A DNA stretch of 64,000 nucleotides from Bog-159 sp050008575 (GTDB lineage: Bacteria > Acidobacteriota > Terriglobia > Bryobacterales > Bryobacteraceae), in assembly GCA_050008575.1 (NCBI GenBank), contig JBEKMJ010000002.1, forward strand, positions 155,484-219,483, read 5' to 3'. Both the position numbers and the translations under genes were made by a program. Of this stretch, positions 35,115-43,265 are shown in pieces (position 1 is the stretch's first letter; each line of letters begins with the position of its first letter). The notes under the pieces are model-generated. The model had not been told where the DNA came from. It worked only from the letters and a program-made list of their open reading frames with translations, and did not search any database.

Positions 35115-36124
35115 GCTTTTCTCCTGCCGGCCGGTACGACGCCGCGCCACCATGGCGGACGCGCCGCAATCTCCGGGGAAGCCCCCGCCCTGCGCAAAGG
35201 TATCGCTGGAGCGTCTCCCGGCGGCGGCAATCGCAACACATCCAACGACGGCCTGTCCGAAGGCGTGGCCGGCGCGTCCACCGCCGCGCGTACTTCCCGC
35301 GGATCCGACGGCGGCTCCGTCAATTCCAGGACGCCCAGGGCCTCGCGCACGGTTTCAGCTCCAATGTACGCATTCTCCGAGGTGTAGGCGCGCAACAGGG
35401 CGATGTCGCAAATGGCGTTCATCACGCGCGGAATTCCGCGCGACCAGGCGGCCACCAGATCCACCGCTTCCGGGTTGAACGGGAAATTGCCGTTGCCGCC
35501 GCCCTGGTGCCAGCGGTGGCGCATATACCGCTCCACTTCGGGAGGCCGCAGCGGCACGATGTCCAGACGCACGGAGACACGCTGGCGCAACTGGCGGAGA
35601 TCTTCGCGGCGCATCAGGTCGCGCAGTTCATTCTGGCCGGCCAGCACGACTTGCAGCAGCTTGCGCTCGGCCGTCTCGAAATTCATCAGCAGGCGAACTT
35701 CCTCCAGCAATTCGGCGGATAGCTTGTGGGCTTCATCCACCAGCAGCACGGGAGTCCTGCCTTCCTCGTCGCAGGCCATCAGAAACTCCCAGAATTCCAG
35801 CAGGCGCTGCGCCTTGCCGATGCCCGCCACCGGGAGTCCGAACCCGATCAGGATCAACTCGAAGAATTCCGCCGGCGGCACGTTGGTGCTGAACACCGAG
35901 CAGAACTGCACCTTGCCTTCCGGCACGGACTGGATCAGCTTGCGCAGCAGGGTGGTCTTGCCGGTTCCCACTTCGCCCGTCAGCACCGCCGTGCCCCTGC
36001 GGCCGAGCACCGTGAACATCAGTCCAGCCAGGGCTTCCCGATGCGTGGGCGCCAGGAACAGGAACTCCGGATCCGGAGTCATGGAGAAAGGCGGTTTCGA
36101 GAGATGAAAGAATTCTTCGTACAT
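35111..36124 (-). CDS. ExeA-like AAA ATPase of the XrtA/PEP-CTERM locus type
   Basis: A 337-residue ATPase beginning MYEEFFHLSKPPFSMTPDPEFLFL, the signature N-terminus of general-secretion GspA/ExeA and of exosortase-locus ATPases. Walker A is TGEVGTGKTTLLRKL near residue 50, Walker B VLLVDEAHKL near 125, sensor ARG region VSVRLDIVPLRPPEVERYMRH. The C-terminal 70 residues are Pro/Ala-rich and probably disordered. It sits between the tyrosine kinase (four-base overlap) and the chain-length gene (10-base gap). Probable role: energy-dependent control of polysaccharide assembly. Confidence 0.85.
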   Translation of the reverse strand: MYEEFFHLSKPPFSMTPDPEFLFLAPTHREALAGLMFTVLGRRGTAVLTGEVGTGKTTLLRKLIQSVPEGKVQFCSVFSTNVPPAEFFELILIGFGLPVAGIGKAQRLLEFWEFLMACDEEGRTPVLLVDEAHKLSAELLEEVRLLMNFETAERKLLQVVLAGQNELRDLMRREDLRQLRQRVSVRLDIVPLRPPEVERYMRHRWHQGGGNGNFPFNPEAVDLVAAWSRGIPRVMNAICDIALLRAYTSENAYIGAETVREALGVLELTEPPSDPREVRAAVDAPATPSDRPSLDVLRLPPPGDAPAIPLRRAGASPEIAARPPWWRGVVPAGRRKA

Positions 36125-36134
36125 AAGGCAGCCG

Positions 36135-37703
36135 CTACAGCCCCCGCGCCCCCGTTGCCGGAACAATGGCCGTGATGCGGCCCAGAATGGGGATATCCGG
36201 CGGCAACTCCCACTCGCCCAACAGCACATTGCGCTTCATCTCGCGAACCAAGCCGGCGCCCACGGCAATCAGCAGGCTCAGCGCGCAACCGATACCCGTC
36301 CACTGCAGACGGTCCGGCGAGAAAGGCTTGGCCGGAGCTTGGGCCGGATCGATCATGGTAAATCGCTCGCCCTGCTGCCGGCGCTCCAGATCGGTGGCCA
36401 TATCCGCCGAGAGACGCTTATCCAGCAAGGATTTGTAGTTGGCTTTCGCAATTTCGTAATCGCGCGACAGCGCGGTCAACTCCTGCTCGCGCACCGGGAG
36501 GGTATCCATGCGGGATTGCAGCGCCGCGATCTTGGTGAGAATGTCTTTTCGCTCGACAGTCCGCAGATCCAGATCGCGGCTGGCCAGTCCCAGTTCGGTG
36601 CGCAGGCCGGCGATGCGTTCGCGCTGCTGCAACAGATCGGGAACCACCGCCTCGGACAGGCCCGGGCTTGCGGGAGAGCTTTCCTGCCCGCTTCCTGACG
36701 GTCGCGGCTCGGTAAGCGCGGACGACGGTCGCGGCTCGGTAAGCGCAGCTCTCTCCGACTGGCGCGCCTGGGCTACCATTTTCTCCAGGCGTTGGACGTC
36801 GGGGTGCTCTTCGGTGTACCGCAAACGCATTGCGTCCAGTTCCGCCTGTAGACTCGCCACATTGGAAACCGCGTTACCGCCCGCACCCGGCGAGGAGTTC
36901 CGGTTGCCCAGTGTCCGTTCCAACACTTTCGCGGTGGATTCAGCCATGGTAAGCGACGTCGAAAGCAACGCCTTGGATTGTCCCGCCCGGTTGATGGCGT
37001 CCTGATTGGCCTGCAACTCGATCTGCCCCCGCGACAGAGCGCCCGCCAGAGAGCCCTCCTGCTCCGGCAATTCGCCCTTGTGCCGCAGTTTGTATTGCTC
37101 GACCTGCGCCTCCAGCGCGGTGAGCGTCTTGCTGGCCTGCTGCAACTGTTCTTCGATGAACTCGGAAGTTCCCGCGGCGTGGTTCTCGCGGGTGCGGAGG
37201 TTTTCCTCGATGAAAAGATTACCGATCTGGTTGGCCACCTCGGCCACGGTTGCGGGATCGCGCCCCTGGTAAGCGATGCGGAAGGCGCTGGTGCGCTCCT
37301 GGCTCCAACCGCGCTCCAGAGTGATCTTGGTGTCGCTGCGCATCTTCTCGATGATCTCTTCCTGCGGAAGCCGCCCTTTTTCCCGCTGGTACAGGTGGTA
37401 TGTGTCGATGATCTTTTGCAGGCGGCTGGTGGCCAGGATCTGCTGGGAAATGGTGGCCAAACGGTCTTGCACGTCCGCGTTCGCGGTGGACGCGACATAT
37501 CGCTCCGGGACTTTCTGGCCATCCACCAGGATTACCGCTTCGGCCCGGTATTCCGCCGGGACCATGTAGACGGCGGCACCCACAAGCAAGCCAAGGAAGA
37601 TCCAGATCAAGCCAATCAGCGTCTTTGATTTCCATAGCATGCGCGCCAAAGACAGCGGCGACATTTCGGGATGCGCGGACGGCCCGGAGGTCAGGGGAAA
37701 CAT
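36135..37703 (-). CDS. Polysaccharide chain-length determinant (Wzz/GNVR type)
   Basis: A 522-residue inner-membrane co-polymerase. An N-terminal helix (KTLIGLIWIFLGLLVGAAVYMVP, about 27-50) and a C-terminal helix (WTGIGCALSLLIAVGAGLV, about 470-490) bracket a long periplasmic coiled coil with the GNVR-like region (LSRDYEIAKANYKSLLDKRLSADMA) and the PAQAPAKPFSPDR motif. No kinase domain is fused; that is supplied by the adjacent tyrosine kinase. Residues around 318-336 read ALTEPRPSS-ALTEPRPSG, encoded by two copies of a dispersed 27-base repeat. ATG at 37703. Confidence 0.87.
   Translation of the reverse strand: MFPLTSGPSAHPEMSPLSLARMLWKSKTLIGLIWIFLGLLVGAAVYMVPAEYRAEAVILVDGQKVPERYVASTANADVQDRLATISQQILATSRLQKIIDTYHLYQREKGRLPQEEIIEKMRSDTKITLERGWSQERTSAFRIAYQGRDPATVAEVANQIGNLFIEENLRTRENHAAGTSEFIEEQLQQASKTLTALEAQVEQYKLRHKGELPEQEGSLAGALSRGQIELQANQDAINRAGQSKALLSTSLTMAESTAKVLERTLGNRNSSPGAGGNAVSNVASLQAELDAMRLRYTEEHPDVQRLEKMVAQARQSERAALTEPRPSSALTEPRPSGSGQESSPASPGLSEAVVPDLLQQRERIAGLRTELGLASRDLDLRTVERKDILTKIAALQSRMDTLPVREQELTALSRDYEIAKANYKSLLDKRLSADMATDLERRQQGERFTMIDPAQAPAKPFSPDRLQWTGIGCALSLLIAVGAGLVREMKRNVLLGEWELPPDIPILGRITAIVPATGARGL
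36697..36746. repeat. 27-base tandem repeat inside the chain-length gene
   Basis: GACGGTCGCGGCTCGGTAAG plus CGC occurs at 36697-36719 and again at 36724-36746, a 27-base period that keeps the frame. The same core (CCTGACGGTCGCG, CTCGGTA) lies in the inverted-repeat elements at 41012 and 53737, so the coding insertion derives from a mobile family. Confidence 0.7.
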
Positions 37704-37818
37704 AGCTCTTCGTCGATAGCACGGCTCCGGCCAAACCCATGGCCGCGAGGTTCGCGCGCCTGGGGGCCGGTTTGAGCGCGCCGGCGCGCGCGCGCCAGTG
37801 CGATTCTTGCGAACTAAA

Positions 37819-37833
37819 TCCGAAACCTTCGGA
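37819..37833 (-). terminator. Weak terminator-like hairpin after the PEP-CTERM gene
   Basis: On the minus strand TCCGAA-GGT-TTCGGA begins right after the stop codon and is followed by TTTAG. The stem is only six base pairs and the T-run is three, so it may just slow polymerase before the chain-length gene. Confidence 0.35.
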
Positions 37834-38514
37834 CTACCGGGACGCCCGCCGGCGGCGCCCGATAAATCCGATGCCCAGCAACAGCCCGCCCAGCAGCGTC
37901 AGGCTGATGGAACTGGCTTCAGGTACCACGACGCCGTAACAAGGCTCGAAGGCCGTCACGGAGGCCACGCTGCTGTCGATGATCTGCAACGTCCCGGTCA
38001 TGAAAGCCGTGGCATTCGTTTGAATTTCCAGCACTTGGGTCCCGCTGCCTGGGGCAACGCCCGGCAGCGTGGAAAAGTTGAAACCAATTACATTGCCGTT
38101 GCTGCTGCGGTCTACCGTGGCGGGGTCCACACCGCTCGGCTCGCTGCCCTTGCCAATGGAGTAACCGACATTGGTCAGGAAGGCGCCGAAGTTAGCCAGG
38201 GTGATGCGTTCGATATCGTCTGTCGAAGACGAGTTGCTTTCCACGACGACGAAGAAGTCGAGGCAGCCCGCACAGAAGCCGTTGTTGGGGTCCTTGTACA
38301 CCATGGCTTCGTATTGGCCTGAAATGGTGGTTTGGCCGAGCGAGTTCGTGGCCGTGAAGTCCTGCACACCGGTGTTGGCCAGGTATGGACCGTTCACCGG
38401 GGTTCCAAAAGCGCTAGCCGGAACCGGCGGGGATCCGCCGGGCGAAAGAATGGTCGCATGGGCCAGCGCGACGGTAAATACGGCGGCAAGTACAGAGCAT
38501 CCACGTAGTCTCAT
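37834..38514 (-). CDS. PEP-CTERM sorting-signal protein
   Basis: A 226-residue secreted protein. Signal peptide MRLRGCSVLAAVFTVALAHA. The C-terminus reads VVPEASSISLTLLGGLLLGIGFIGRRRRASR: a PEP-type motif (here VPEA), a membrane helix and a basic cluster. These are the tripartite signal cut by exosortase XrtA before export to the extracellular polysaccharide. The middle is Thr/Ser/Asn-rich with two Cys-containing loops (CAGCLD). ATG 38514 follows AAAGGGAA, and a sigma-54 promoter lies 42 bases upstream. The gene lies between prsT and the chain-length gene in the EPS block. Confidence 0.87.
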   Translation of the reverse strand: MRLRGCSVLAAVFTVALAHATILSPGGSPPVPASAFGTPVNGPYLANTGVQDFTATNSLGQTTISGQYEAMVYKDPNNGFCAGCLDFFVVVESNSSSTDDIERITLANFGAFLTNVGYSIGKGSEPSGVDPATVDRSSNGNVIGFNFSTLPGVAPGSGTQVLEIQTNATAFMTGTLQIIDSSVASVTAFEPCYGVVVPEASSISLTLLGGLLLGIGFIGRRRRASR

Positions 38515-38555
38515 TGGTTATATTCCCTTTCGGCGTACTGCGACGCGTGGGGAAC

Positions 38556-38571
38556 AGCAATCGGTGTGCCA
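38556..38571 (-). promoter_or_regulatory. Sigma-54 (-24/-12) promoter of the PEP-CTERM gene
   Basis: On the minus strand TGGCACACCGATTGCT matches the consensus TGGCAC-N5-TTGCW at every defined base with exact spacing. The predicted start is about 30 bases before the ATG at 38514. An NtrC-type activator is encoded at 43262-44719 in the same locus. Confidence 0.8.
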
Positions 38572-38684
38572 AGTGGGTTGCGGACGCGGGGTCCAAACAG
38601 ATGTGCAACTTGGAGCGATGGCGGGCAAGCCGCGAACGCCGCGGCGGATGGATGTTTGGGAATACGGGAAAAAGTTTGGGGCGC

Positions 38685-40955
38685 CTATGGCGCTCCCAAA
38701 AGCTGCTGGGCCATGCGGGCTTCCGGCAAGTCCGGCGCACTCTTCAGCGCGGCCCGCAGCGTGGGCTCGCCGCGGCGGTCGCCCACTTTCCAGTAGGCCA
38801 TCCCCAAGTGATAGCGTATGACCGGATCGGCCTGGCCGGCGGCGGCGCTCTCCAGGTATTGCACCGCGGACCGGTACAACCCTTTGCGGTACATGATCCA
38901 ACCGATGGTATCGTCCACGCCCTTGTTATCCGGAGCCAATTCCTTCACTTGTTGCGCATACTTCAAGGCCTCGTCGAACCGCTCGTTTTGCGCGGCCAGC
39001 AGATAGGCGAGGTTATTCAACGCCACAATGTTGGCCGGGTCGGCATCCACTACTCTGCGGTAGTATGCAAGCGCCCGCGGATAGTCTTTTTCCAGATTGG
39101 CGAGCCAGCCCATATAGAGCCAAAGCTCGGGATCGTTGCGATTTCCGGCCAGCAGGTCCGCCAACGCATGGTGCGCGGATTCGAGTTTGCCTTCCGATAC
39201 GTCCAGGCGGGCCAGCGCCAGTCGCGCGGGGCGAAACCGGGGATCGGCTGCCTGGGCCGCGGTGAAAGCAGCCCGCGCTTGGGCGGACTGGCCGGCGGCC
39301 AGCAGGAGTTCGCCCAAGAGGTTCTGAATGGGCGCGGAGTTTGCATGCCGGGCCGCGTACTCGCGCAGTGTCCCGAGCGCCGCGGCCGGCTGGTTCTGCA
39401 GGCCATAAAGCTTCACCAGCGCGCGCAGCGCAGGCACATCTTCGGCGTTCTGCTTGAGCACGCTGTCCAACGACGTGTGGGCGCCACGGTAATCTTTGGC
39501 GTCCATCTTCACCAAGGCATCCTGCACCAGCAATTCCGGCGACCGGGCCAATTGCAGGCCTTCCGCGATGCCTTTGCGCGCTTCGTCGCGGCGCCCCAGG
39601 TCCATCAGCGCCCAGTTCGATTGCACGATCAGCGGGACGGCGCGTTTCTGCGCGTCCGGCGCCTGGTGCAGAATCTCCAACGCGGCGGCGGCGCCTTTAG
39701 AAGCGATCAACAGGCGCGCCAAATCCAGCCGCGCGGCCATCCGCGAGGGATCCAGGCGGAGGGCTTCCGCGAGCTCCTGCCTTTGGTTCAGCGTGTGCCC
39801 CTGCGCCTCAAACAGGCGCGCCAACAGCATGTGCGGCTCGGCGGATTCCGGGCGATAGCGCAATACTAAGTTCAGGTCGTTCTGCGCGTCCCGATAATTT
39901 CCGGCGTCCAGGGAGAGTTCGCTGCGCTGCAAGAGGGCCTCGGCGTCCTTGGGATTCTTGTTGAGCACGCCGGCCAGCAGCCTTTGAGCGTCCTCATGGC
40001 GGCCCGCCAACAAATACATTTTCACCAGCCTGGTGCGCGCGGTGCGATCGCTGGAGTCCTCTTTGGCTAGCCGCTCCAACTCCGCAATGGCGGCGTCGCG
40101 CTGGCCGGTCTCCAGCAGAAAGATCGCGTAGACCGGCTGGTAGCTTTTGTCCGGGAGACCCGCGATCTGTTTGAAGACCGGCCCAGCCTCGTCTTTTCTG
40201 CCTGCATGGAACAGAGTCATCGCCAGGTCCATTAAGGCGGCCCCGTATTTCGGGTCGATGCGGATGGCCCGCCGGAATTGCTCCTCGGCTTGCCGGGAAC
40301 GGTGCGTCACCAGATAGAACCGGCCCATGACCAACGCGACTTCGGCGGACTGCGGCGACTTCACGAAACACTGCTGCAAGGCTTCCTCGGCGCCCCGCGC
40401 ATCCCCCTGGCTCAGCTTGGCGCGCATCAATAGGGCGGAAGATTCGAGGTCGCCCGGAAGGCGTGCCAGGGCCTGTTCCAGGTGCCCGGCGGCCTCCTCC
40501 GGCTTGCCCAAGCGCAGTTCCGTCATGGCCAGGGTGTTCAGCGCGTCGACGTTGTTTGGGAATTCGGTGGCCACGGCCTGGGCGCGTTTCTCCGCGTCCG
40601 CGATCGCCACCCGGTCGTTGACCGTAGCCATTATATCGGCCAGCTTCAGTTGCGCGGCGGCATGCTTCGGATCGAGTTCGGTGGCTTTCCGGAAACAACC
40701 CACCGCCAAGGTCCGGTTACCCGATCCCAAGTAGGTCAATCCGAGTTGATAGTAAGGTTCCGCATCGGCCGGCGCGGTTTGTATGGCCTTGCGGAACTCC
40801 AGCCCGGCTCGCACGTAATCGTTCGTCTGCAAGCGCTTCTTTCCCAGCTCGATGAAGCGGGCTTCGCGTTGTTGCGGTGAACGTGAGCATGCCACGAAGA
40901 GCGGTACCGCGGCTAGGAAGCAGGCCATCCACTTACAACAGCGCAAGAGTCGCAT
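38685..40955 (-). CDS. prsT: PEP-CTERM/XrtA system TPR lipoprotein PrsT
   Basis: A 756-residue outer-membrane or periplasmic lipoprotein. From ATG 40955 it has a lipoprotein signal (LLRCCKWMACFLAAVPLFVAC, lipobox FVAC) followed by SRSPQQREARFIELGKKRLQTNDYVRAGLEF. About 18-20 TPRs fill the rest (for example AEVALVMGRFYLVTHRSRQAEEQFRRAI, VALNNLAYLLAAQNERFDEAL). Length, lipid anchor and neighbours match PrsT of exosortase loci, where TPR proteins guide polysaccharide export. A second ATG at 40997 would disrupt the signal. Its 3' end abuts the sigma-54 promoter of the PEP-CTERM gene. Confidence 0.82.
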   Translation of the reverse strand: MRLLRCCKWMACFLAAVPLFVACSRSPQQREARFIELGKKRLQTNDYVRAGLEFRKAIQTAPADAEPYYQLGLTYLGSGNRTLAVGCFRKATELDPKHAAAQLKLADIMATVNDRVAIADAEKRAQAVATEFPNNVDALNTLAMTELRLGKPEEAAGHLEQALARLPGDLESSALLMRAKLSQGDARGAEEALQQCFVKSPQSAEVALVMGRFYLVTHRSRQAEEQFRRAIRIDPKYGAALMDLAMTLFHAGRKDEAGPVFKQIAGLPDKSYQPVYAIFLLETGQRDAAIAELERLAKEDSSDRTARTRLVKMYLLAGRHEDAQRLLAGVLNKNPKDAEALLQRSELSLDAGNYRDAQNDLNLVLRYRPESAEPHMLLARLFEAQGHTLNQRQELAEALRLDPSRMAARLDLARLLIASKGAAAALEILHQAPDAQKRAVPLIVQSNWALMDLGRRDEARKGIAEGLQLARSPELLVQDALVKMDAKDYRGAHTSLDSVLKQNAEDVPALRALVKLYGLQNQPAAALGTLREYAARHANSAPIQNLLGELLLAAGQSAQARAAFTAAQAADPRFRPARLALARLDVSEGKLESAHHALADLLAGNRNDPELWLYMGWLANLEKDYPRALAYYRRVVDADPANIVALNNLAYLLAAQNERFDEALKYAQQVKELAPDNKGVDDTIGWIMYRKGLYRSAVQYLESAAAGQADPVIRYHLGMAYWKVGDRRGEPTLRAALKSAPDLPEARMAQQLLGAP

Positions 40956-41011
40956 AGAGAACGAATCGGACAGACGCTGAATATGTGCACTTGCCATGCC
41001 AGAACATCGCT

Positions 41012-41157
41012 TGGGGTGCTTAACAGTTTTGGGGAAACCGCTCCCTGACGGTCGCGTCTCGGTAGTACGCGGGTTGATTGCGCACAGTTTACTGAGCCGC
41101 GACCGTCAGGAAGCGGTTCCTGTCGGTCAGGAGTCCCCAAAATGGTCAAGCACCCCA
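41012..41157. mobile_element. MITE-like inverted-repeat element
   Basis: A 146-base element with terminal inverted repeats: TGGGGTGCTTAACAGTTTTG on the left, TGGGGTGCTTGACCATTTTG read inward from the right. Inside, CCGCTCCCTGACGGTCGCG and its inverted partner CGCGACCGTCAGGAAGCGG form a long stem. No coding capacity. It shares the inner stem, but not the ends, with the element at 53737. It lies between prsT and the PilZ gene. Confidence 0.6.
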
Positions 41158-41350
41158 TTGCTTGAGATTGCGCTAGTTTCTATCGCAGAGAGTGCCAAAA
41201 AGTGGTCCTAAATCCCGACGCGTCGGAAACCTGGGTTGGAACTCCGGATGCTAATGAGTTGCCGCGGGCTGTGCAGGCGGGCGAAACCGCCTGCCCTGCC
41301 GCGCAGCCGATACACAATGATTGGCACTTTAAGAAAGTAGTTCGGATTCA

Positions 41351-41689
41351 GTGAGCCTGGAAAGCGTTGAGACACCACCGGGGTTCTACGCCGAGCGCCG
41401 CGTGCGCAGCCGCGTGCTGTTGCGCTGGCCGCTTTCGATTCTGAAAGGCCCGCGCGACTTGCGCGTCTTGTCCACTGTTACGGAAAACCTGAGCAGCCGC
41501 GGCTTCTGCTGCGTGTTGGAGGAGCCGCTGTCGGCGGGCGAAAGCGTGGCGTGCATCCTGAGATTGCCCCACGCTCGCCGGATCTCCCAGGCTTTACTTT
41601 GCCAGGCGCACGTGGTTTGGGTACGGGTAACGGAAGATGGCCGTTTCAGTGTAGGTTGCAGCATCGACGATTACACCGTCGTTGCCTGA
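41351..41689 (+). CDS. PilZ domain protein (c-di-GMP binding)
   Basis: A 112-residue stand-alone PilZ domain. The N-terminal RVRSRVLLRWPL matches the RxxxR switch and ENLSSRGFCCVLEEPL matches the (D/N)xSxxG motif that binds cyclic-di-GMP. The following strands (VACILRLPHARR, CQAHVVWVRVTEDGRFSVGC) complete the barrel. It starts with GTG 41351. Next to the regulatory end of the exopolysaccharide block it may relay c-di-GMP to EPS production, which is an inference from position. Confidence 0.8.
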   Translation: MSLESVETPPGFYAERRVRSRVLLRWPLSILKGPRDLRVLSTVTENLSSRGFCCVLEEPLSAGESVACILRLPHARRISQALLCQAHVVWVRVTEDGRFSVGCSIDDYTVVA

Positions 41690-41891
41690 GCGGGTGTTTT
41701 CTTATACCAATTCCATCATGTTGTCTGGCGCCCCTGCATCGTGCCGGGCCACCGGAGCATCGGATTTTCCCGATGCGGCGGGCGCAGGCACGAGCCTGCG
41801 GCAAGCCTGCTGGAATCCGTAGCGCCGAAGACTCAGAAGCCTCCTAAGTGACTTCAGGAGATCGCTTAGAAGATCTACGGCAAGCCGGTAA

Positions 41892-41920
41892 TTGACACCC
41901 AGCCGACGTCCCTGTTTAAT
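41892..41920 (+). promoter_or_regulatory. Sigma-70-type promoter of the kinase/activator operon
   Basis: TTGACA (41892-41897) and TTTAAT (41915-41920) are 17 bases apart: perfect -35 and 5/6 -10. Predicted start near 41927, followed by a CCGGG-AAGGAA-CCCGG hairpin that exposes a purine-rich loop before ATG 41961. Confidence 0.65.
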
Positions 41921-41960
41921 TGAGTGACATCCATCCGGGAAGGAACCCGGCCCACGACAC

Positions 41961-43265
41961 ATGCATGTTGCGCTCATATCCCGCGACGACTCGCTCCAAC
42001 GGCTCTGCCGGGAAGTACTGGCCACGCTGCCGGCAAGGCACTGGAACCTGCTGGTAGCCTCTCCGGACGAACCGGCGCCAGCGGCGGATTTGTACCTTTG
42101 GGACTGGGAGCGCCAGATGCGCCTGCCCGATCTGCCGGGCGCGGGGGGATCCTCTCACGCGCACACGCTGGTGATCGGCCGCGAGGAGGCCCGCAACATC
42201 ATGGACGCCCTGGAAGGGCTGCCGTCCGCCGCTGTGACCCTGCTGCTGAAGCCTGTCAACCCGAACGCTTTGCGGACCTTCCTGGAAGAGGCGGCCCGCC
42301 ATCGCGACGCGCCGGCCGGGCCGGACGCCGTGCGGATCGGATCGTTGCGCCACGACCGCGACACCATTCTGGACTGCTTGCTGTCGACCACCCTGCGGCT
42401 GCAGGAATACGATCGGGACCGGATGAATTTCCTGGCGCGCGCGGTGCATGATTTTCGCACGCCGTTGACCGCCGTGAACGGTTACTGCGGGCTGCTGCTC
42501 AGCGGAGAATTCGGACCCCTGACCGTGACGCAACAAGAGGTGCTCGACCGGACCCTGCATAGCGTCAAGCGGCTCAGCCGGCTGGCGGCCGCCCTATTTC
42601 AGTGGAGCTCGGGGTTGCGGGTGGGCTTGCAACCGCAGCTCCGGGAAGCCGATATCGAGGAGTGTTGCCGACAGGCCTTGCACGAGATTCGGCCCTTGGC
42701 GGACGAGAAAAGCATCTCGCTCGACTTGGAATTGCAGGCGCCCGAACAGCCGTTGCGCTTCGATCCGGCTCAATTGGAGCAATTGCTGGTGAATCTGCTG
42801 GAGAACTCGTGCAAGTTCACGCCCAGGGGCGGCTACATTCAGGTGCGCGGATTCCCTTCCTTTTGGGAGAGACGCTCCGCGGCCGTTTCGCAGGCCATTT
42901 CGCGGGATGCTGTATGGATCGAGCGGCGGCGGGCCCCGTCGGGGCGGGCGAACGCCTACCGGATGGAAATATCCGATAACGGCATGGGTGTGCGGCCGGA
43001 GCACTTGGAGACGATCTTTCGGGAGTACACCTCGTACGGCGGAGGCAGCGACCGTTCCGGCACCGGCTTAGGCTTGGCCATCTGCAAGCGGATTCTGGCG
43101 GAGCATGGCGGCCACATCTTTGCGGAATCGGGCAACCAGGGCGTGACCTTCATCTTCCACCTGCCTTTCGCCAAGCCGGAAGAGCGGGAGGAGCAGCGCG
43201 ATTTCGCGGGCGCCGCTAGCGGCATTCACCTGGTGGCGGAGACTGTGGGCGGGGAGAAAGCATGA
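41961..43265 (+). CDS. Histidine kinase with N-terminal receiver-like domain
   Basis: A 434-residue soluble kinase. Residues 1-115 resemble a receiver (ALISRDDSLQRL, LYLWDWE, LLLKPVNPNAL) but are divergent. HisKA H-box AVHDFRTPLTAVNGYCGLLL is near 165, then HATPase motifs NLLENSCKFTPRGG, ISDNGMGV and GTGLGLAIC. No membrane helices. The stop overlaps the next gene's start (ATGA), so kinase and sigma-54 activator are made together and are surely partners. It would phosphorylate the activator's Asp to switch on sigma-54 promoters such as that of the PEP-CTERM gene. Confidence 0.87.
   Translation: MHVALISRDDSLQRLCREVLATLPARHWNLLVASPDEPAPAADLYLWDWERQMRLPDLPGAGGSSHAHTLVIGREEARNIMDALEGLPSAAVTLLLKPVNPNALRTFLEEAARHRDAPAGPDAVRIGSLRHDRDTILDCLLSTTLRLQEYDRDRMNFLARAVHDFRTPLTAVNGYCGLLLSGEFGPLTVTQQEVLDRTLHSVKRLSRLAAALFQWSSGLRVGLQPQLREADIEECCRQALHEIRPLADEKSISLDLELQAPEQPLRFDPAQLEQLLVNLLENSCKFTPRGGYIQVRGFPSFWERRSAAVSQAISRDAVWIERRRAPSGRANAYRMEISDNGMGVRPEHLETIFREYTSYGGGSDRSGTGLGLAICKRILAEHGGHIFAESGNQGVTFIFHLPFAKPEEREEQRDFAGAASGIHLVAETVGGEKA

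Noticed and set aside
41180..41340. Two further TGGCAC hexamers near the PrsT/PilZ divergence
   Set aside because: Neither has a TTGC element at the correct spacing, so they are not credible sigma-54 promoters.
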